NCBI GenBank assembly: GCA_008973525.1
Contig: WACJ01000056.1
Span: 1-64,000 of the forward strand
Direction of reading: 5' to 3'
From: Stenopsyche tienmushanensis
Lineage: Eukaryota; Arthropoda; Insecta; Trichoptera; Stenopsychidae
DNA: 64,000 nucleotides
Shown here: piece after piece, positions 53,501 to 63,990 of the stretch
Layout of the letters: every line of letters begins with the position of its first letter
Position numbering within the stretch: the first letter of the stretch is position 1
Made by a program: the position numbers and the translations under genes
The notes under the pieces: model-generated
Seen by the model: only the letters and a program-made list of their open reading frames with translations
What the model was told of the DNA's origin: nothing
Database searches by the model: none

Positions 53501-56500
53501 TAATATATTAAATGCTATGCAAGCCAAATTTTGTTCAGTTGCGCTTTAAAAGTGTTTCGATCCCTTAACTCCCTTAAACATAAATTGAGTGTTCATTCTA
53601 AAATTAAAATTTCATAAAATATAAATCAAACTATCGTAAAAATCGCACGAATATCTTAAATCTAATATTTTAAACGTATCAATGGATGATTTCTATCATT
53701 AAAATTTTTACTCGAATTTTTTCGTGATCAGAGAACATGTATGCTTTAAATACTATTTTTGAAATCATATACGTTTTAATATGAGTGGTTTATGTTCGTT
53801 TCCTTTGAGGAATATTATACTACTCCTTCGACGATAAGGAGTGGCGTATTTATGATACAACTTCAAAATAATCCTACTTTACTTACCCAAAGAACGAAAT
53901 CCCATCTTAGAATATCTATGAACTGCACTCCATGCCCGAGCCAAGTATTATGCGGTTAGCGTCGAAAAGCCGATCGAAACAACAATATTACAAAATAACA
54001 TTTTCAATAAATTAATATAAATTTGGTGTTATAATGCGATTTTCGGAAATCATGTGCAGAATATTTTCCTAGATCAAAAAATTTCCAGATGCATAAATAT
54101 AATATTAATTGTAATTATCAAAATGAATTTATTCCATAAGTAAATAGAAAGAGTCTGCTAAATTTGAGGGGTGTATAAATATTCCCATCTTCTTATTTTT
54201 TAAGGGTGAGTTTAACGTAATAAAATTGTGCTGCAGAATAGCGTCGTATTTATGTATTATGGCAGACCATAACACCGCATTTACACTATTCGATTCTTCG
54301 CTTTATAATTTTGTCCTAAATTTTTAGCATATATCTACAATACTTAAACTTTGTTGCAGCTGCTTATAATAAATATTATTTGTACTTAATATTGTAATGC
54401 TTTGAAAATTGCAATACTCCCATCAAGTTCCCGCCTTTTAACTTTAGCCACGTCTACCAAAACTCAAGCCACCTTGTATCGAAAATATATGACGTTTATT
54501 TAACAATAATTAATCTAAAATACTTGTAGACAAGAAAGCAGATTTGTAGATTTTAATTTAATGCCGGTATGAACAGTTATTCAAGTTTAGAAAATTGTTA
54601 TTAATGTCCGCAACGTTGAAAGCTTGGTAGACTGTAACCTTTCTGATTTTCATCAGTCTTATAAAATATACATTTTTTTATTGATAATCGCATTAAAATA
54701 TCCCAAATTGCAATAGATTCAAGCGTTTTTAGCAAGATCAGTTTAAAGTATCAAAATATTTTTTAAAAAGAACATTCGGCGAAAGTTCTGCGAAATGAAA
54801 ATAGAGCTGCATGTTGAGTCTCTCAAGCATTTTTCCTAAAGTTTGATGACATGAAATGAATTTGCTTTGATCAGACAACGTGTAAAGAAAGCATCTATTT
54901 GTCTTATTCTTAAAGTGCCGCTCAAAACTGTTCAAATGTTTTCCAAACGTTTATTTTCACTTTGTTTTTTTTGTCGAATCATACCCATTCAGACTTTAAA
55001 AGATAGTATTTCTATTATATGTGATAATGTCAGACACCGAGAAAATGAGCTTCTGACATTGTTCCGTAGTGACATTGTCCCAGTCCTTTTATAACCGAGT
55101 CCAAAGCTCCGCACAAGAAGACGCTTGGGTTTGATATTGAGTCAGGATACACTTGATTTGATACTAGAGGTTCTCGATTGGATTCAAGTCCAAAGGCCGA
55201 GCAGGCCAAGGGAGGACTTCCCAATTGTTCTTCTCCATTCGCATTTTTATGGAACGGGCAATGTGATTGGGGTTTTTATTTTGGCTATCTATTTTAATTT
55301 TAAAAAAAGTGGTGAACGTACAAACAATAAGTTGGCAAAGTTTTATCACAATCGAATAAACGGTATGGCAGCGCATTAAATACGGACAAACAAACATTGA
55401 TTTTTATATATTAAACTATATCTATGTTACTCGCAAAATTCTTAGCAATAAGAGGACAAAGTTTTATCGCACTGCGATGAACGGTATGGCAGCGCATTTC
55501 GAACGAACAAAACCCAATACATTTTTATATATTAGATCAAATATAACAGAAATACTATCCTTTAAAGTCTAAATGGGTGTGATTCGACAAAAAAATAAAC
55601 GGAAAGGAACGCTTGGAAAACATTTGAACAGTTTTGAGTGGCACTGCAGATGGTTAGCCTCATTCGGATCTATTTGTCATTAAATCGTAGAATATCCGAT
55701 ATAATACGATGCATATCCTGAAAGTAAGTGTACTGTGACAATAATGGACTGTGGTTTTTGTTTTTTTAAGGAATTGCCATACTGAGTAGTAAAAGGGGAT
55801 CTCTTGACAAAGTAAAACGTTGTAAAACCCAGTTGCGAGAAAGATGTCGGTAAGAAATCCCACCAAATGCGAGCGGGTCAGTAGCGCAAAAAAATCATGA
55901 CCTCAGTGTTTTGGGATCGAAAAGGCATAATTTTGGTCGAATTTTTGCATCAAGGAGATACTATCGATGCACAACGATATTGTGAGACCCTAAAAAACTC
56001 AAAATAAACATAAAAAACAAAAGAAGGGGTATGCTGACGAGAGAAATGTGTTTGTTACACAACAACGCCCACCCGTCACATAGCTTAGTTAGTGGGAGAG
56101 TTCTTCGAGAAGGGCGTAAAGAAGCCTGTGCCACGAAAAGTGTATTAACAATATCCTGTTTTTTTTTTTGAAATACACTTTTTTATAAAAAAATATAAAA
56201 ATTCAGTACACTTACTTTCGGGATATGCCTCGTATAAAGAAAGCTGGTTAGGTGGTAATATTAAGTCGAGTTTTTATACAAAATATCTATTTTGCTCGGG
56301 GAGAAAGAATCCAGCTACGATACTACTAAAGAACTAGCGGGAAGAAGACGTCTTCCCGTGACCAAGGCTATCGGTCAACTTTTTTTTTCTTATGAAACCA
56401 GATTGCTGTTAATCTAATGAATTGCGTTTGAGACGATTAATAATAATTTCGCGGCGAGTATTTTTTAATCCACGTTATAGTGTTTTTTTCCGTTTTATTA

Positions 56501-59500
56501 TATTCTATGTATTATATTAATTGTTGCAAATTTAATCATTAATATTTTATTAAAAGAATCGAGGATCTAATCCACTATGCTAAAATTTAGCAGCAAAATG
56601 CAAAATGTCAGCAAATAGAAGAGGCGAGGAATGCAACTCAAAATGCATGACAATGCACGAGTGCACATGTCTGCTAAAATTCAGATTTTTATTCACTGAT
56701 GTGGGTTTCAACAATTAAGTCGGGTACCATACAGTCTAAATTAATCTTCCATTTGAAATGATCCTGTTTTTAATGACGAGAAAGGGAAGAAATGCGCAGA
56801 AAGATCTTTCCCATGAGGATTGAGTCGATCGAAAGTGTCACACAAAATAATAGTATTTGTTGATTTTCATGAAAATTGAGAGCCTTTGAAGATAGTTTCG
56901 TCTTTCAACTGCTATCCTGTAGCTTATAAATTTGGTATGTTAGCATCTCTGTTTTCTCTCTGGCTTCTAGCAGGTTGAAGGCAATATAATTTGCGCGGCG
57001 GACTAGTTTTCAAAAAAAAAATCGCCGTCGACCGTCGCAGGAAATTTAATTACATCAAAGCCATTTTCCATTCACGTGCAGGAGGAATGGACTCTAACGT
57101 TAACCAGTTGGACACTTTGCATGCATGTTTTTGGCCGACTAAGTTATTTACATGTGGAATTACGTTAGGACTGTGGCAACTGGAAATTCAATTTGGCAAA
57201 CAATTCGGTCGTCGAGTTTTGCAGACAAATTCCCTGGCCGTCTTTGGACCATTACTCTCGCATACGTCATCGCGACAACAATGTCATCACGCTTTGTTGC
57301 TGCTTTTTACGACAATGGCACTGACCCTCCGAGGCACGCCAAATTTACATGTCAGAGACCAGGGCAAATAACTACGAGCCGTTAAATAAACTTTAATATA
57401 CGAGCCAAATCTCATTAATACCGCCGCCATGGGGCTCGAATTATCACATTATAACGCCTCCCCTACTAAAACGGCACGGTGGCCTTCCGTAATTAGACCG
57501 GCGCTTTAATTTCTTCGACACCGTCGTTAAACATGACCATTACGATTGTTAAAGAATGAAGCAATATGCAGGCACTGCCGCTTGCGTTTGATGGCGCAGT
57601 TCGAGGATTTAATGTTCAACCCTTAACCGCCCCACATACGGCTTCCTATGTGCGCCTGTTTATTGTGCTTCAAATGAGCCAACGGTAATGTCAAACAATC
57701 CAAGAAATGCAAATCAACATCATATTCAGTCTTTTGGAATCCAAAATTGAAAATAGAACCCAATGCTGGCGGAGAACTCATCAAACAATGTATGCTGCTT
57801 CTTTGACACAAAATCTGTTATAACAGCAAAACATTGAAGATGATTGTTGCTAAAACAAGTCTTGCCTTATGATATTTTAAATCTAAAATCGCTAAATTTT
57901 GGTAAAAATTGTGTGCATTTAATGTAACACATCACTCAATAAGTTCATAGGATAACAAAATAGTCCGCGTTTGTACACAGTCGAACAAAAACAACAACGC
58001 GTCCAAAATTCGGAGCGCTGTTTGGAGCTTTTTCATCACAATAAAAATATTGTTTCATATGGTATGTAAAAATGGATGAAAAATGGATGCATGACCACAT
58101 TGCCGAGTCAAATGTGCAGTCAGCTGCAAAATAAAAATGCTCTAAGGAAAAAGATTTGGATCCACGGATAAGCAGCATTGGAATGAATGAATCATTGTTA
58201 TTTATTGAATAGTGGCTGTTTTATTAGTCATCCTACAGACTTATTGAGTGATATGTTAGCACGACATAACGCATGACCTGAGCAAGTCATTTATTTCTCA
58301 TGGTAGCTCACTGCTTTAAATCTTATAAAGCTGCTTTTGATTGTTGAAAGTTAATACGATTAATATGATTTTTTATAAATATTTAAAAATGTTCATAATT
58401 GACAAACATGATGGAGTTATTTTGATAACGTTTGTTTTGGTGGTTCCTGTACATCCATTGCTCGTATTTACAATTGATTTTAATAAGCCCAATTCATTAT
58501 ACGATTTATTTTGAATCTTAGTTTAAATATTGCGTTCCATGTATGCTATTGCTTCAATGACAGAAAACTTCACTGTTACTAGTTAAATTCGTCCATAATT
58601 CGGAGCGCTGTTTGGAGCTGTTTCATCGCAATAAAAAATATTTTTTATATGGTATGTGGCATAGAATAAAACATAGATCTATCACTATACTCCAGAATCA
58701 AATTGGTAGTCAACTGAGTGGACAGCAACCGGTGAAAGCCGCATAAAAGCGACCAAAAACTCAAACATCAGCTGGTAAAGTTTTGGCCTCATTTTTTAAT
58801 ATTTTATCTATCGATTACACTAAGAAAATAAAAGCCATCAATAGCTATTATTACATGGTGTTATTGGTATATTTAATGGAAGAAGTTGTGAAAAATTACA
58901 TCAAATGAAGAAGAATAAAGTGTAATGCAAAATTATCCTATGAACTTTTTTAGTGATGTGTCGAAAATTTTTCTCATATCATTTTAATGATTTTCTTGAA
59001 GACTTCACATAGCTTCGTTTTAGCTTTCCTGTAGGAAATATAGGAGAGTTTTTTGATTGCTTCGTATTGTGCCACAAGCATGTATTCGATTTCCGAACAA
59101 TCAAATATGCAGGATTCGCGTACCGGTTAGCGATGAATAAGTGGTATCCCTTTTTTAAAATAATATTTAAACTTAATATTTCACATCCATAATAATATTT
59201 AATTTGAAATTAAAATAAATAAATTAATATAAAATACTAGCGAGTACCCGGCATGCATTGCGATGCAACACAAAGAAAGATATTTTTTTGGCCAAGTATT
59301 GGTAACCGGATTTAACACTGTCTCCCGGCATAGTCCACCGAAGACCGAACGCTTGATAAATGTATAACATATCGATGGTTGTTATGTTTTGTTTACTTAA
59401 GCAATCACCAGATTGATATGCGCCAATATGGTGCATCCGTTAATCGTCGCGCAAAACAAATTCCACCCACAAACAATGATTATGTTAATTTAAAAATCTT

Positions 59501-61614
59501 TAATGGTATACTCACAATAACCTCCCAAGGTTTTATCGCAATCAGATGAACAATATGGCAGCGCATCAAATACGAACAAACAAACATTAATTTATATACA
59601 TTAGATAGTCAAGTTTTTCTTAAAAATACGTTTTATATTGTCAAAAATTAATTTTTTTAAGAGAAAAATATGTTCGATTTGCTTAATATATCCATCTGAT
59701 ATGACTGTCGTTAAAAATATAAATTTATATATACGCGATAATTGAAAATGTCGCGCAAATTTATACGTCGCGCGTCACGTGCGGCGGCTTACTTGATTTA
59801 TAACGACATTAATTATGTTTTTATAATGTGATCACGATCATAGTCGATCTGGTTGACGTATGACGTTCAGCAATTTAAAAATGGGATAAGGTGGGAAAGG
59901 ATCTGCAAGTAGGGAAATTATTATTCCATCATGCGAAGAAAAATATTCCAATTTGCATTTAATAATGTACACAATTTTTCGCATGATCTTGGGTTTTAAT
60001 TATAAATTGGCAATGCGAACGGGAAGCAAATAATTGGAAGAGGGATGTTATTATGAATATTGGGTTAATTCCTGGTACGCCTAATATAAGACCATCGTAT
60101 CAAATTTTAGTACATTCAGTTAATACCTGGTTTAGTTGGTGGAGTTAATTTATATCTAACAAATACGTTTCTTCCAACATAATTTCTAAATAGATTTGAC
60201 CCGATTTGCTGATTTAAAAAGCCAAAAACTGTTATAATAAATTAGTTCGAACTGATCAAGTGACCTCAAGTGTGTGAATAATACTATTCCTCGATTAGTT
60301 TATGTGTCATTATTAATTTTGAATTTGTAAATAAATAGAGCGTCGGATTTTAGACAATGCAAGAAAAGGGTGGGTTGTCAAGAAGGGTAGGAATCCAATA
60401 TAATTCGCATTTATATCGCCAGAAGGGGGTGGAGTTGCCAGAAAGATCTATGTTTTGCGCAGGGTCTTAAATAGTAACTATGTAATATCTTGATATATTA
60501 TTATATTTGATTTACATCAAGTACTAGTTTAATCTCTTTTTATCCACTCAGATTTTTTACCTTATTTGACCTAATCATCTTATTTCCCAATTTCTGAACT
60601 ATTCAATATACAATGTTTATACAATATAAATCAGGAAAGTTATAGTTAAGCAAACTTTACATATTGGCATTAAATTAAAATTTACAAAGCTGCTTTTTTG
60701 TCTACAAGTAGTTTACATTAATTATTATTAAATAAAGATCGTCTACTTTCGATACAAGGTGGTTAGGGCTTCAGTAGACTTGGCTATAGTTGTAGCACAG
60801 GAACTTGATTGAAGTATTGCAACTTTCAAAGCATTGTAATATTTTGATAATAGAATCTATTTAATTGGATTGTATAACACAATATCGTGGTAAAAAGTGC
60901 AAAATTCTTCCCCTCATGCTAGAAAAAAATAAATGATATGAATGTTAATTGAAGTATAAAAACTGATAGGTATTCTTTTTGTGTTTCGTAATAAACGACA
61001 TTAATTATAACGACCCTATTGAGATTAATTTGTTTGCCGCTGTGGCAATATGGCGGCAAAAACAATGTAAATTGCTCAATAATTCAAAGATTTATGCAAC
61101 ATATTGCGCAATGTCCCTACTGTTCATGGATGGCTATTTATAGGGCTCATCGATTTTCTTCTTCATCTACATATAATGAGGTATTTTTCGGTAAAACAAT
61201 ATGTTGTGGGCGTCTCACCGGGAAACCTTTTAACACTGTTCTTTGTTTTAACGCAATTCTGGACGATTTCTAATCCCCTGTCCGGCGGAAGGTCTTCGCC
61301 CGAGGACGCCATCAGATTTTTTTTAAGAAAGCGAGACGACATTTTTCCCGAGGGTTAACTCGATTAGTGAGCGATTCAATTAAAAATACATTTTTTGAGA
61401 ATAATTAATTATTAAAATGTTACAGCAAAGGACGGTCGTGCCGCCGATTTACAACGCTCTGGACAACTACGCAAGGACGAAAGTGTTGAAGCAAAGGAAG
61501 AAGTCGGGTCAAAATACCGCCTCGAGGAGGAAGGCTTCTAAGGCTTACAAGGACCAAAATTCCGTACCGAACGACGGCGTCGACGATGAATATTATAACG
61601 ACAACTCAGGAAAT
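44555..61614 (+). CDS. Unrecognised, probably secreted protein (3' partial)
   Basis: Exons 44555-44745, 48410-48860 and 61426-61614 join without phase conflict (phase 2, then phase 0). They give 277 residues before the gene leaves the window. The N terminus (MKYATWNLYTIILLQIYQRE) has a short hydrophobic core fitting a signal peptide, with the only cysteine just after it. The middle is Pro/Arg-rich (SSSPPPRTPFIVTARPRPQQ), then Asn/Tyr/Gln-rich, then a compact hydrophobic-patterned segment (DIGVLGQSLSALQQANLALG). Exon 3 begins RTVVPPIYNALDNYARTKVL and has basic clusters (KQRKK, SRRK) followed by an acidic stretch. Introns are 3.7 and 12.6 kb. A precursor with a later functional domain, such as a cystine-knot factor, would fit the layout but nothing in the window shows it. 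The start ATG is chosen because it yields the signal-like N terminus. Confidence 0.7.
46960..47470 (+). mobile_element. Mariner-derived repeat (family 5), intron 1 copy
   Basis: The segment from ACGCGTCCATAATTCGGAGC (46982) to about 47470 recurs at 57985-58560 in intron 2. Broken + frames read like the mariner stretch ELFHHNK with MDE and a following HH. A terminus-like TTATTGAGTGATGTGTTA lies at 47157. It is decayed. Confidence 0.65.
50490..51020 (-). mobile_element. Mariner transposase relic (family 4)
   Basis: Minus-strand reading gives AMVEENPRYTVRKIANKLEI, VHNHLIKLGYINFSNVWLPH, then ELTDSN and, after breaks, LYPKKVLLCIWWDWKGVVYY (near 50550-50610). These match the N-terminal HTH and the WWDWKGxxYYELL catalytic region of mariner transposases. 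The middle is shortened and frames are broken. A G homopolymer near 50305-50320 lies just beyond. Confidence 0.88.
52040..52195. repeat. Repeat family C copy
   Basis: TTTTTATGCGATGGATACGT, CTTGAACTACATAGAAAACT, CGCATAACTTCAAATCGATG and ATCGCATAAAAAAAGT match 34680-34860 in order. A further fragment is at 52600-52695. Confidence 0.65.
52335..52520 (-). mobile_element. Degraded Tigger/pogo-type HTH fragment
   Basis: It is the same sequence as 22540-22745 with substitutions and a deletion removing the codons for the SLNMGK region. Both contain AAATAATCCAAAATTGCCAG-like and TGATGGCGATTTCAGTTTTC-like runs. It is non-functional. Confidence 0.7.
54380..54580 (+). repeat. Inverted-repeat partner 1 (partner at 60655-60850)
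   Basis: Segments such as GCCACCTTGTATCGAAA, TACTTGTAGACAAGAAAGCA and TGCTTTGAAAATTGCAATAC reappear as reverse complements at 60655-60850. The two are oppositely oriented copies of one repeat, about 6 kb apart in the same intron. Confidence 0.75.
54913..55646 (-). mobile_element. Tc1-like element with ~100-bp inverted repeats
   Basis: The left end AGTGCCGCTCAAAACTGTTC and the right end (reverse complement CAGTGCCACTCAAAACTGTT) continue as inverted repeats for about 100 bp (54913-55011 and 55550-55646). Inside, the minus strand reads KNNWEVLPWPARPLDLNPIE then NL, the conserved Tc1 segment before the last catalytic acidic residue. Only this C-terminal part remains, and repeat family B (55290-55535) occupies the rest of the interior. 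Confidence 0.85.
55290..55535 (+). repeat. Repeat family B copy inside the Tc1-like element
   Basis: Two tandem units containing AAGTTTTATCACAATCG / AAGTTTTATCGCACTGCG followed by AACGGTATGGCAGCGCAT, the reverse orientation of 2990-3352. Confidence 0.75.
55707..56232 (+). mobile_element. Mariner relic (family 2), second copy
   Basis: Termini CGATGCATATCCTGAAAGTA and TACTTTCGGGATATGCCTCG match 39354-40123, with TA on both sides (55705-55706 and 56233-56234). The + strand reads MTSVFWDRKGIILVEFLHQG, DTIDAQRYCETL, then MLTREMCLLHNNAHPSH, the catalytic core of mariner with the usual HDNARPH degraded. At 526 bp it has lost the N-terminal half. Confidence 0.9.
57000..57600. other. GC-richer block in the 12.6 kb intron
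   Basis: Base composition is clearly more balanced than the flanks, with CG dinucleotides and several TAATTA/ATTAAT cores (near 57047, 57413 and 57491). Open frames across it (for example 56991-57371) have no domain and no consistent splice framing. No transposon terminus was seen. It could be a conserved regulatory element or an old insertion. Confidence 0.35.
57927..58961 (+). mobile_element. Mariner relic (family 5) with 29-bp inverted repeats
   Basis: The left terminus ACACATCACTCAATAAGTTC (57927-57955) matches the reverse complement of the right terminus (58933-58961) at 27 of 29 positions. Broken frames downstream read ELFHHNK-like, then near 58715 SGQQPVKAA, KRPKTQTSAGKVLA, IDYTKKIKAINSYYY and LVYLMEE, which follow mariner transposase order. 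Near 58575-58650 part of the element is repeated (CGTCCATAATTCGGAGCGC), so it holds a duplication or insertion. Confidence 0.8.
59237..59612 (+). repeat. Repeat family B copy, left end intact
   Basis: It begins ACTAGCGAGTACCCGGCATG and ends with AACAATATGGCAGCGCATCA then ACGAACAAACAAACATTAAT. Its left end is the reverse complement of the right end of the copy at 2985-3352. Confidence 0.75.
60655..60850 (-). repeat. Inverted-repeat partner 2 (partner at 54380-54580)
   Basis: It is the reverse complement of the partner, with GATACAAGGTGGTTAGGG, TTTTTTGTCTACAAGTAGTT and GTATTGCAACTTTCAAAGCA. Confidence 0.75.
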
Positions 61615-61784
61615 GTAAGGACATTGCTTATTATTAAAATCTCTAATTTATTATGGAGGCGCTGCCGATAATAAGACTTATTTTTTCCCCACAAATAAAC
61701 ACAATGAAGAAATACATCTACGCTGATTGGATATTATTTGAATTAATTCAGTCTTTAATATCATGTGTATGGTAGGCGAAAAAG

Positions 61785-62045
61785 TAATTAATTGGATTGT
61801 ATGGGTCATCTAGAAGTAGGGTTACCCCGCACGTCCCCGCGGTCTTGCGTGTTTGTCGGCCATTTTGTTCAGTCACAGTAAATTCTTCCGATGGAGAAGT
61901 CGTCGCGCGTTCCTACCACCTCCCATCCATACAAGATCCACTCGATCATCATTTTTTGACTTTGCAGAACAATACCGCCGCGAGAGAGAAGCTTTTTTGG
62001 AATTTATCCTGACGGGGGATAAGACGTGGGTTATTTTTATTATTT
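61785..62045 (+). mobile_element. Mariner (family 1), 5' part, split by a LINE
   Basis: It starts near TAGAAGTAGGGTTACCCC (a degenerate terminus), followed by GTCGGCCATTTTGTTCAGTC, shared with the MITE at 472-669. A + frame reads FDFAEQYRREREAFLEFILT then GDKTWV, the first catalytic-Asp motif. Coding then breaks off. The matching C terminus resumes at about 63795. Confidence 0.8.
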
Positions 62046-62059
62046 TTTATTACCAACCA

Positions 62060-63775
62060 CTTACCACCGTGCCTGCACAGTAATTGGCAGACTAATTATC
62101 GCGGACATACGCTTGCCAAAGCAAAAGAAATCAGGGGATGATGTAAGGAACAATCTCAACTCAATCTCACGTGTCCAACAGGTCCTGAAGCGGAGTCTTT
62201 GCTTCCATGCCCGGACATGACCACAGGACATGATCTGCTGTCATCTCCGTATGTTTGCATGGACACTCCAAAAGACTACTGAGCCCTACTCCAAGGAGAT
62301 GCGATTTAAATCGTCCGTGTCCTGTGAGAAACTGAGAGGTCCAGTGATTTGGAACCACCCAGCGACACGCCAGACGATATTTAATACTATTAAAGAGCTT
62401 AAACAGTTGTCTTCCATTCAAGCGGTTCATCCATCTTGACTGCCATTCTTCTAAGTAAACATTAAGTGCTCTCCTTTTTTAGCGTGATGACGTCTGAAGC
62501 TAAGCAAGGTTCTTCCAGAAGGGTTGAATTCAATGTGTTGTTGCCTATAAAAATGTTGGCCCGATTCTTAAGCCTAAAAGGGACCACACTCAACTGCAAC
62601 TGCAGGTCCAACGGCGGGGGTTACCCTGGGGCTTAGCCACCAGATAAGACACCGGGGACCGGAGCCGAATGAGGTTGCCATCTAAATGGATTGAGGGTGG
62701 TCTAGCGCTGTGAGATTGGAATTGGATCGCGCACGTCTTTGCCGGAGCAAAAGCGAGCTTATTAAGCGCACTCCAGTCCGACAAAGACACGACAGCGGTA
62801 TTTGAACGGTTCTTGATTTCCTGTCTAGAGTCCCCCCGGACGATCAACGCTAGATCGTTGGCATAAGATGTGAGGGAACTACCTGAAGACAGAATAATAT
62901 TAAAATGTCGTCCAGGAGGACATCCCAAAGTATTGGTCCTTGTGGGCATCCCCTGGACAAATGGTGACAAAGCAAGGTGGAGTCAGCATCAGCCATCACC
63001 AGGTGATTGGAAAGGTAGCCTTTCAGCCCTAGCTTCAGCAAGACCGCCGCCCACCAGGCATTGTCAAATGCTCCTACAAAATCGAACATAACAATAGTTT
63101 GAGAACGACAACACAGACAGCGACGAATTCCGTATCTCCTGTGCCGCTATGTGATCTGTTCCGGACTCCCGGACTAGCCACACAAAATATCATCCACAGC
63201 AATTTATCCCGATCAGAATGATCACCACGCGGGAGCTATCAGGTGCCCTACCTTTCCACTCCGCGCCCTCCAGAGGAGGCGAGGTCCCTACAAGGAGAAC
63301 AGCTTCTGATTTTGCATGTACCCGGAGGTACGCTGGATGGAAGGAAAAAGGAAGGATGGAGACGGGGTATGCTAAGATCAAAGAATAAACCACGAGTTCA
63401 CTGCCCTCACGAGTCCAACCTCAGTTTGAAGGGGGCTGCAAGATGGATAAATCCAAACTGCAGGGACTTCAACCCCTTCCCCGTGGTACTCGTATTGGTT
63501 CAGCCATTCGTAGTACTAAATCCACGGAGACGAGTCTACTCCACATCATTTTCCCAGGGTCTCGACCGTTACTCACATTTGCCAGGGCGAAAGCCGAACT
63601 GCGTCGGGGATAGTAGCGAGCTGATTCCCAAGATACCCCTTAGTCGCGCTGTAATCAGTTTCTCTAAAACCTTGCCAAGAATTGGCAGCAGTACGATGAG
63701 TCTAAAAGATTTAGGATTACTGGGAGGCCTGCATGCCTTGGGCTCGGGGATAAAGACTAAATCCAAAATCTAAAA
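62060..63775 (-). mobile_element. Non-LTR retrotransposon relic (R1-like LINE), second copy
   Basis: Read on the minus strand, pieces follow LINE order. They are PKSFRLIVLLPILGKVLEKL then LSPTQFGFRPGKCE (63569-63766), VGAFDNAWWAAVLLKLGLKG and RGCPQGPILWDVLLDDI (62850-63089), SYANDLALIVRGDS, and a C terminus with QFLTGHGRFKSHLLGVGL and CPCKHTEMTADHVLWSCPG (62167-62430). The catalytic YADD reads YAND (62854-62865), losing an aspartate. Frames are broken and no endonuclease is present. It lies inside a mariner of opposite orientation. Confidence 0.85.
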
Positions 63776-63794
63776 GACATTTCAAAAAGAGCTG

Positions 63795-63990
63795 GCGGCG
63801 GAAGTCTAAGACACTGACATAAAAAAGCTGATTCCCCGACTTCAGAAATGTCTCAATCTCAACGGCGATTACGTTGAAAAATAGTTAAATATATTTGTGA
63901 AGTATCCTGTGAATTTTAATTAAATACAAGCATCTTTCGATCCTATATACATGTTGTAACCTTACTTTCTGGTTAATTTGTATCTTCAAA
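63795..63990 (+). mobile_element. Mariner (family 1), 3' part, beyond the LINE
   Basis: The + strand reads KLIPRLQKCLNLNGDYVEK and stop, the mariner C terminus. The terminus TACATGTTGTAACCTTACTT follows, and its reverse complement matches the left end at 40269. Together with 61785-62045 it forms one element interrupted by the LINE. Confidence 0.85.

Noticed and set aside
56991..57371. 126-codon + frame in the GC-richer intron block
   Set aside because: An overlapping frame of similar length exists and no domain is seen; open frames are expected by chance at higher GC.
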